13,712 nucleotides of DNA, taken from the NCBI GenBank assembly GCA_028872685.1, contig JAPKEI010000028.1, forward strand, positions 1-13,712, given 5' to 3'. The position numbers and the translations under genes were made by a program. The notes beneath the pieces are model-generated. The model saw nothing but the letters and a program-made list of their open reading frames with translations. It had not been told where the DNA came from and ran no database searches. Below, in pieces: positions 12,322 through 13,712 of the stretch (position 1 is its first letter; each line of letters begins with the position of its first letter). This DNA comes from Verrucomicrobiota bacterium (GTDB taxonomy: Bacteria; Verrucomicrobiota; Verrucomicrobiia; Limisphaerales; UBA1100).

Positions 12322-13712
12322 ATGAGCGAGGAATTTCGATTGGTGTCGGTGGCGAATTTGTTGGCGCTGGAGGGCGTGGCGGTGGGCGATAAGGTTCGGC
12401 TACAGGGTTGGGTGCGCACACGGCGCGACTCTAAAGCCGGCTTGTCATTTGTGCAGGTACATGATGGATCCTGCTTTGAGCCCGCGCAGGTGGTAGCGCC
12501 GGGAGAGTTGGAAAATTATGCGGACGCGGTCGTGCATCTCGGCACGGGGTGCTCGATGATTGCCGAGGGCGAGGTGGTGGCGTCGGAGGGCAAGGGGCAA
12601 AGTGTGGAAGTGCTCGCCTCGCGCATAGAGCCGGTAGGGATGGTGGAAGATCCCGAGACGTATCCGATGCCGGCCAAGCGGCATACCTTCGAGTATCTCC
12701 GCGAGCAGGCGCACTTGCGCGTGCGCACCAATTCGTTTTCCGCGATGGCACGCGTGCGGCATTGCTTAGCTAATGCGGTGCATCGGTATTTTCATGAGCA
12801 CGGGTTTTATTGGGTGCACACGCCGATCATCACCGGCAGCGATTGCGAAGGGGCGGGAGAGATGTTTCGGGTGAGTGCGTTAGATTTGGAAAACCTGCCG
12901 CGCACAGAATCGGGCGGCATCGATTACTCGCAGGATTTTTTTGGCAAGGAAACGAATCTTACCGTGTCCGGCCAGCTCAATGTGGAGAGCTATTGTCTTG
13001 CGCTCAGCAAGGTGTACACCTTCGGGCCAACCTTTCGGGCGGAGAACTCCAATACCTCGCGGCATCTGGCGGAGTTTTGGATGATTGAACCGGAGATCGC
13101 CTTTGCCGATCTCGCCGACGACGCCGACCTTGCTGAAGATTTTCTGAAATCCATCTTCCGCACACTACTCAATGAGCGCGCGGATGACATGGAGTTCTTC
13201 CAAAAACGAATCGACAAAACCTGCATTGATCGGTTGGAAAAATTCGTGGAGGCCAGCTTCGAGCGCATGGACTACACCGACGCCATCACGCGCCTCGAGA
13301 AGGTTGTGGCCGATGGGCACAAGTTTGAGTTCCCCGTGAAATGGGGCATGGACCTCCAGAGCGAACACGAGCGCTGGCTCACGGAGGAACACATTGGCCG
13401 GCCAGTGGTGCTGATGAATTACCCAAAAGACATCAAGGCCTTTTACATGCGCATGAACGACGACGGCAAAACGGTGGCCGCGATGGACGTGCTGGCGCCG
13501 GGCATCGGCGAAATCATCGGCGGCTCCCAACGCGAGGAACGCCTTGATGTGCTCGACGCGCGCCTCGAGGAAATGAATTTGGACAAGGCCGATTACTGGT
13601 GGTACCGCGATTTGAGGAAGTACGGCACCGTCCCCCACGCCGGCTTCGGCCTCGGCTTCGAGCGCACTCTAATCTACGCCACCGGCATGGCCAATGTGAG
13701 GGATGTGATTCC
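12322..13712 (+). CDS. asnS: Asparaginyl-tRNA synthetase, 3' end outside window
   Basis: This enzyme charges tRNA-Asn with asparagine in the cytoplasm. The frame runs from ATG 12322 off the right edge with 463 complete codons; E. coli AsnS has 466 residues, so only about 15 residues are missing. The N-terminal OB-fold anticodon-binding domain contains GWVRTRRDSKAGLSFVQVHD. The class IIb core contains EGAGEMFRVS, NLTVSGQLNVE, motif 2 FGPTFRAENSNTSRHLAEFW (234-253) with MIEPEIAF, and motif 3 GFGLGFER (441-448) followed by MANVRDVIP. RAENSNTSRHLAEFW separates AsnRS from AspRS and LysRS. The bases before the ATG are pyrimidine-rich (CCCTCTCCTC), so there is no Shine-Dalgarno sequence. The gene is divergent from the aldolase across a 135-base gap in which I saw no convincing promoter. 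Confidence 0.97.
   Translation, partial: MSEEFRLVSVANLLALEGVAVGDKVRLQGWVRTRRDSKAGLSFVQVHDGSCFEPAQVVAPGELENYADAVVHLGTGCSMIAEGEVVASEGKGQSVEVLASRIEPVGMVEDPETYPMPAKRHTFEYLREQAHLRVRTNSFSAMARVRHCLANAVHRYFHEHGFYWVHTPIITGSDCEGAGEMFRVSALDLENLPRTESGGIDYSQDFFGKETNLTVSGQLNVESYCLALSKVYTFGPTFRAENSNTSRHLAEFWMIEPEIAFADLADDADLAEDFLKSIFRTLLNERADDMEFFQKRIDKTCIDRLEKFVEASFERMDYTDAITRLEKVVADGHKFEFPVKWGMDLQSEHERWLTEEHIGRPVVLMNYPKDIKAFYMRMNDDGKTVAAMDVLAPGIGEIIGGSQREERLDVLDARLEEMNLDKADYWWYRDLRKYGTVPHAGFGLGFERTLIYATGMANVRDVI

Overview
The window looks like chromosomal DNA of a Verrucomicrobiota-type (PVC superphylum) bacterium, moderately GC-rich and compactly coded. This is inference from three things: two pseudopilin-like proteins with the LLVVIAIIGILA..LLPVL...KKKAR N-terminus that is greatly expanded in Verrucomicrobiota and Lentisphaerota; a SecA enlarged by about 100 residues in the preprotein-binding region; and a mix of genes with strong and with no visible Shine-Dalgarno sequence. 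No RNA gene, CRISPR array, insertion sequence or phage gene was seen. No stretch longer than 300 bases lacks a gene.

Layout. 1-2518 (minus): aconitase, cut by the left edge. 2583-3416 (minus): exported MORN-repeat protein with a BamE-like C-terminus. 3459-3487: terminator. 3511-4008 (minus): peroxiredoxin with a near-consensus sigma70 promoter at 4053-4081. 4189-4935 and 5000-5743 (plus): two tandem pseudopilin-like paralogues, closed by a terminator at 5763-5790. 5773-7245, 7286-8227 and 8220-11279 (minus): Old Yellow Enzyme family oxidoreductase, DapA-superfamily protein and SecA. Transcription reads secA, then the DapA-like gene, then the oxidoreductase, with an overlap of about 8 bases and then a 40-base gap, so one transcript is likely. 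11356-12186 (minus): class I aldolase of the DhnA/FbaB type. 12322-13712 (plus): asparaginyl-tRNA synthetase, cut by the right edge just after its motif 3.

How the genes relate. Most are housekeeping: TCA cycle, protein export, tRNA charging, sugar-phosphate aldolase and peroxide defence. The less ordinary parts are the paired pseudopilin-like proteins, the MORN/BamE-like protein, and the DapA-like/Old Yellow Enzyme pair. In that pair both proteins lack residues that define the textbook reaction of their families, so they may form an uncharacterised small-molecule pathway behind secA. I found no evidence of a multi-gene defence system or mobile system. Long open frames antisense to the real genes are coding shadows and are left out.
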